Assembly: GCA_945787585.1 (NCBI GenBank)
Contig: CALZIG010000186.1
Location: forward strand, 1-9,625
Direction: 5' to 3'
Length of the DNA: 9,625 bases
Source: an uncultured Gammaproteobacteria bacterium
GTDB taxonomy: Bacteria > Pseudomonadota > Gammaproteobacteria > SZUA-140
Part shown: positions 8,316-9,625 of the stretch, piece by piece
Numbering within the stretch: position 1 is the stretch's first letter
How the letters are laid out: each line of letters starts with the position of its first letter
Made by a program: the position numbers and the translations under genes
The notes under the pieces: generated by a model
What the model saw: the letters and a program-made list of their open reading frames with translations, nothing else
Database searches by the model: none
Told to the model about the DNA's origin: nothing

Positions 8316-8365
8316 TCACGCAAGTGGCTAATACCGTATTTCTACTCACGTTTCTATCGGTATTG

Positions 8366-8566
8366 CTATTCGCGTTCTTCGATCCACGCCATCTGAATCG
8401 CCTCTAATATACGTTCACCGCAATGCGCCGGGTCATCGTTGAACTCTTCAAGCGCCTGCACCCACTCCGCGAGGTCGACAAAACGCACCGTCAGCGGATC
8501 GACATCCGGGTGTGCATCATCCAGTGCGATGGCTATTTCGAGGGAATCTGTCCATTTCAATTCCAT
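8366..8566 (-). CDS. iscX: Fe-S cluster assembly protein IscX (YfhJ)
   Basis: IscX is a small acidic adaptor that binds the cysteine desulfurase IscS and iron, and modulates cluster assembly on IscU. The 66 residues equal the E. coli length. The conserved segments LKWTDSLEIAIALDDAHPD (3-21), DPLTVRFVDL (23-32) and the C-terminal ILEAIQMAWIEE (53-64) are all present; the TVRF and EAIQMAW parts are hallmarks. A strong ribosome binding site, AAAGGAG (8575-8581), lies eight bases before the ATG. It is the last gene of the isc operon, 26 bases after fdx, the usual order. Confidence 0.97.
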   Translation of the reverse strand: MELKWTDSLEIAIALDDAHPDVDPLTVRFVDLAEWVQALEEFNDDPAHCGERILEAIQMAWIEERE

Positions 8567-8574
8567 GCAAATTT

Positions 8575-8581
8575 CTCCTTT
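8575..8581 (-). promoter_or_regulatory. Strong ribosome binding site of iscX
   Basis: AAAGGAG with an eight-base spacer to the ATG at 8564-8566. It is the closest match to the Shine-Dalgarno consensus in the window. Confidence 0.75.
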
Positions 8582-8592
8582 AACGGGGCAAA

Positions 8593-8931
8593 TTAATGCT
8601 GTTCTGAGACCATATTGATGGTGTATTTCGGAATCTCGACCACCAGGTCTTTCTCCGCGACCACCGTCTGACAGCTGAGACGGGAGTCAGGATCGAGTCC
8701 CCACGCCTTATCGAGCATATCATCCTCCAGCTCTTCCGCCTCATTTAGGGAGTCACCGCCTTCACGTACATAGATATGACAGGTGGTACAGGCGCAGGAC
8801 ATTTCGCAGGCGTGTTCAATCGCAATATCATTTTCGAGGGCAATATTACAGATCGTCTTGCCAGCATCGGCCTCAATCACCGCCCCTTCCGGGCAGAGTA
8901 CTTCGTGGGGTAAAAAAATCAGTTTTGGCAT
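8593..8931 (-). CDS. fdx: ISC-system [2Fe-2S] ferredoxin
   Basis: This adrenodoxin-type [2Fe-2S] ferredoxin supplies electrons for iron-sulfur cluster assembly by the ISC machinery. The 112 residues match the usual length of about 111. The ligands are Cys42, Cys48, Cys51 and Cys87; Cys46 is the extra non-ligand cysteine also present in the E. coli protein. The motif runs HACEMSCACTTCHIYV (40-55), and LSCQTVV (85-91) carries the last ligand. The acidic stretch NEAEELEDDMLD (63-74) is typical of the partner-binding helix. The ATG at 8929-8931 has GGAA eight bases upstream. The gene follows hscA by 26 bases and precedes iscX by 26, the normal isc operon order. Confidence 0.98.
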   Translation of the reverse strand: MPKLIFLPHEVLCPEGAVIEADAGKTICNIALENDIAIEHACEMSCACTTCHIYVREGGDSLNEAEELEDDMLDKAWGLDPDSRLSCQTVVAEKDLVVEIPKYTINMVSEQH

Positions 8932-8957
8932 GGTTACAGTTCCGCGTTAACAGGTGA

Positions 8958-9625
8958 TTATTCGATGATCTGATCAAGGAGCTTACCTGACAGCGCCTCA
9001 TTTATATGGGTATCCATTCTGCGCGCAGCAAAGTCAGCGGTGGTACGCTCGAGCTTGTCATGTGCCGCTTTAATCGCCTTAATATCCTCACCTTGCTGCA
9101 CCTCTTTCAAGGCCTGCAACGCGGCTTTAATTGAAACGCATTCCTGCTTCGTCAACATCCCCTCGCCATCCATACTGAGGGCCGCCTCAACGGCCTCAAT
9201 CAGGCGTGCGGCATCAACGAGCTGCTCATGCAGGCGTCGTTTGTTGACGTCATCTTCGGCATAACGGATGGAGTCGGACAGCATCTTCTCCACTTCACCT
9301 TCGGTGAGACCATACGACGGCTTGATTTCAATACGACTCTCGACGCCACTGGTCAGCTCCTGCGCGGAGACGCTTAACAGCCCATCGGCATCAACTTGAA
9401 AGGTGACTCGGATTCGCGCAGCACCGGCATTCATTGGTGGGATGCCGCGCAGTTCAAAACGGGCCAAAGAGCGACTATCAGCCACCAGCTCGCGTTCACC
9501 CTGTAGCACATGAATCGACATCGCCGTCTGCCCATCTTTGAAGGTGGTAAACTCCTGCGCCCGCACCACCGGGATGGTGGTATTACGTGGCACCAGTTTT
9601 TCAACCAGCCCACCCATCGTCTCCA
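8958..9625 (-). CDS. hscA: Fe-S cluster chaperone HscA (Hsp66), C-terminal part only
   Basis: HscA is the specialised Hsp70 that, with the J-protein HscB, drives transfer of iron-sulfur clusters from the scaffold IscU to target proteins. The window holds the last 221 complete codons of a protein that is usually about 616-620 residues; the ATPase domain lies beyond the right edge. Present are the start of the substrate-binding beta domain ([19 protein letters not shown], first 19 codons), [20 protein letters not shown] and [16 protein letters not shown], and then the helical lid. The C-terminus ends LLDQIIE and lacks the EEVxD tail typical of DnaK. That, together with fdx and iscX next door, separates HscA from DnaK. 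The ATG at 9615-9617 is internal and is not the start. Confidence 0.97.
   Translation of the reverse strand, partial: ETMGGLVEKLVPRNTTIPVVRAQEFTTFKDGQTAMSIHVLQGERELVADSRSLARFELRGIPPMNAGAARIRVTFQVDADGLLSVSAQELTSGVESRIEIKPSYGLTEGEVEKMLSDSIRYAEDDVNKRRLHEQLVDAARLIEAVEAALSMDGEGMLTKQECVSIKAALQALKEVQQGEDIKAIKAAHDKLERTTADFAARRMDTHINEALSGKLLDQIIE

Noticed and set aside
8330..8364. Inverted repeat AATACCG / CGGTATT with a 21-base gap downstream of iscX
   Set aside because: Arms of seven bases, AT-rich and with a long loop, could arise by chance; there is no U tract, so I do not call it a terminator or operator.
1..9625. CRISPR arrays, transposases, tRNA genes, phage or defence genes
   Set aside because: No direct repeat array, no terminal inverted repeats with a transposase, no tRNA-like sequence and no foreign-looking cargo gene were seen; every long stretch is explained by conserved housekeeping genes.

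Overview
This window is a conserved housekeeping gene cluster from a gammaproteobacterium. All twelve genes lie on the minus strand, so they are transcribed from the right end of the window to the left. In transcription order they are: hscA (3' part only), fdx, iscX, ndk, rlmN, pilW/pilF, rodZ, ispG, hisS, yfgM-like, bamB and der (5' part only). From memory, this order matches the block hscA-fdx-iscX-ndk-rlmN-pilF-rodZ-ispG-hisS-yfgM-bamB-der of Pseudomonas and relatives. Enterobacteria keep much of the rlmN-to-der part but lack the pilF gene inside it. Moderate base composition and a type IV pilus pilotin gene fit a gammaproteobacterium with type IV pili. I cannot name the genus from the sequence.

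Right part (about 8366-9625): the tail of the ISC iron-sulfur assembly operon, encoding the specialised Hsp70 HscA, the [2Fe-2S] ferredoxin and IscX. It ends in a 157-base intergenic region (8209-8365), the only sizeable gap in the window. That gap holds a candidate sigma-70-type promoter and a 12-bp perfect hairpin in front of ndk.

Middle part (about 3647-8208): ndk, rlmN, pilW/pilF, rodZ and ispG are tightly packed. rlmN probably overlaps the end of ndk, pilW starts on the last base of the rlmN stop (TAGTG), and rodZ starts on the last base of the pilW stop (TAATG). This suggests one translationally coupled operon. Two products, RlmN and IspG, are [4Fe-4S] enzymes that depend on iron-sulfur assembly encoded just upstream.

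Left part (1-3586): hisS, a YfgM-type membrane-anchored TPR protein, the BAM-complex lipoprotein BamB and the ribosome-assembly GTPase Der. bamB and der overlap by ATGA. The themes are translation (HisRS, RlmN, Der), envelope assembly (BamB, YfgM, RodZ, PilW) and core metabolism (Ndk, IspG).

I found no RNA gene, mobile element, CRISPR array or cargo island, and no sign of an undescribed system. What remains of interest is small-scale: the ndk leader arrangement, non-ATG starts, a long N-terminal tail on RodZ, and a few unusual residues in Der, HisRS and BamB.
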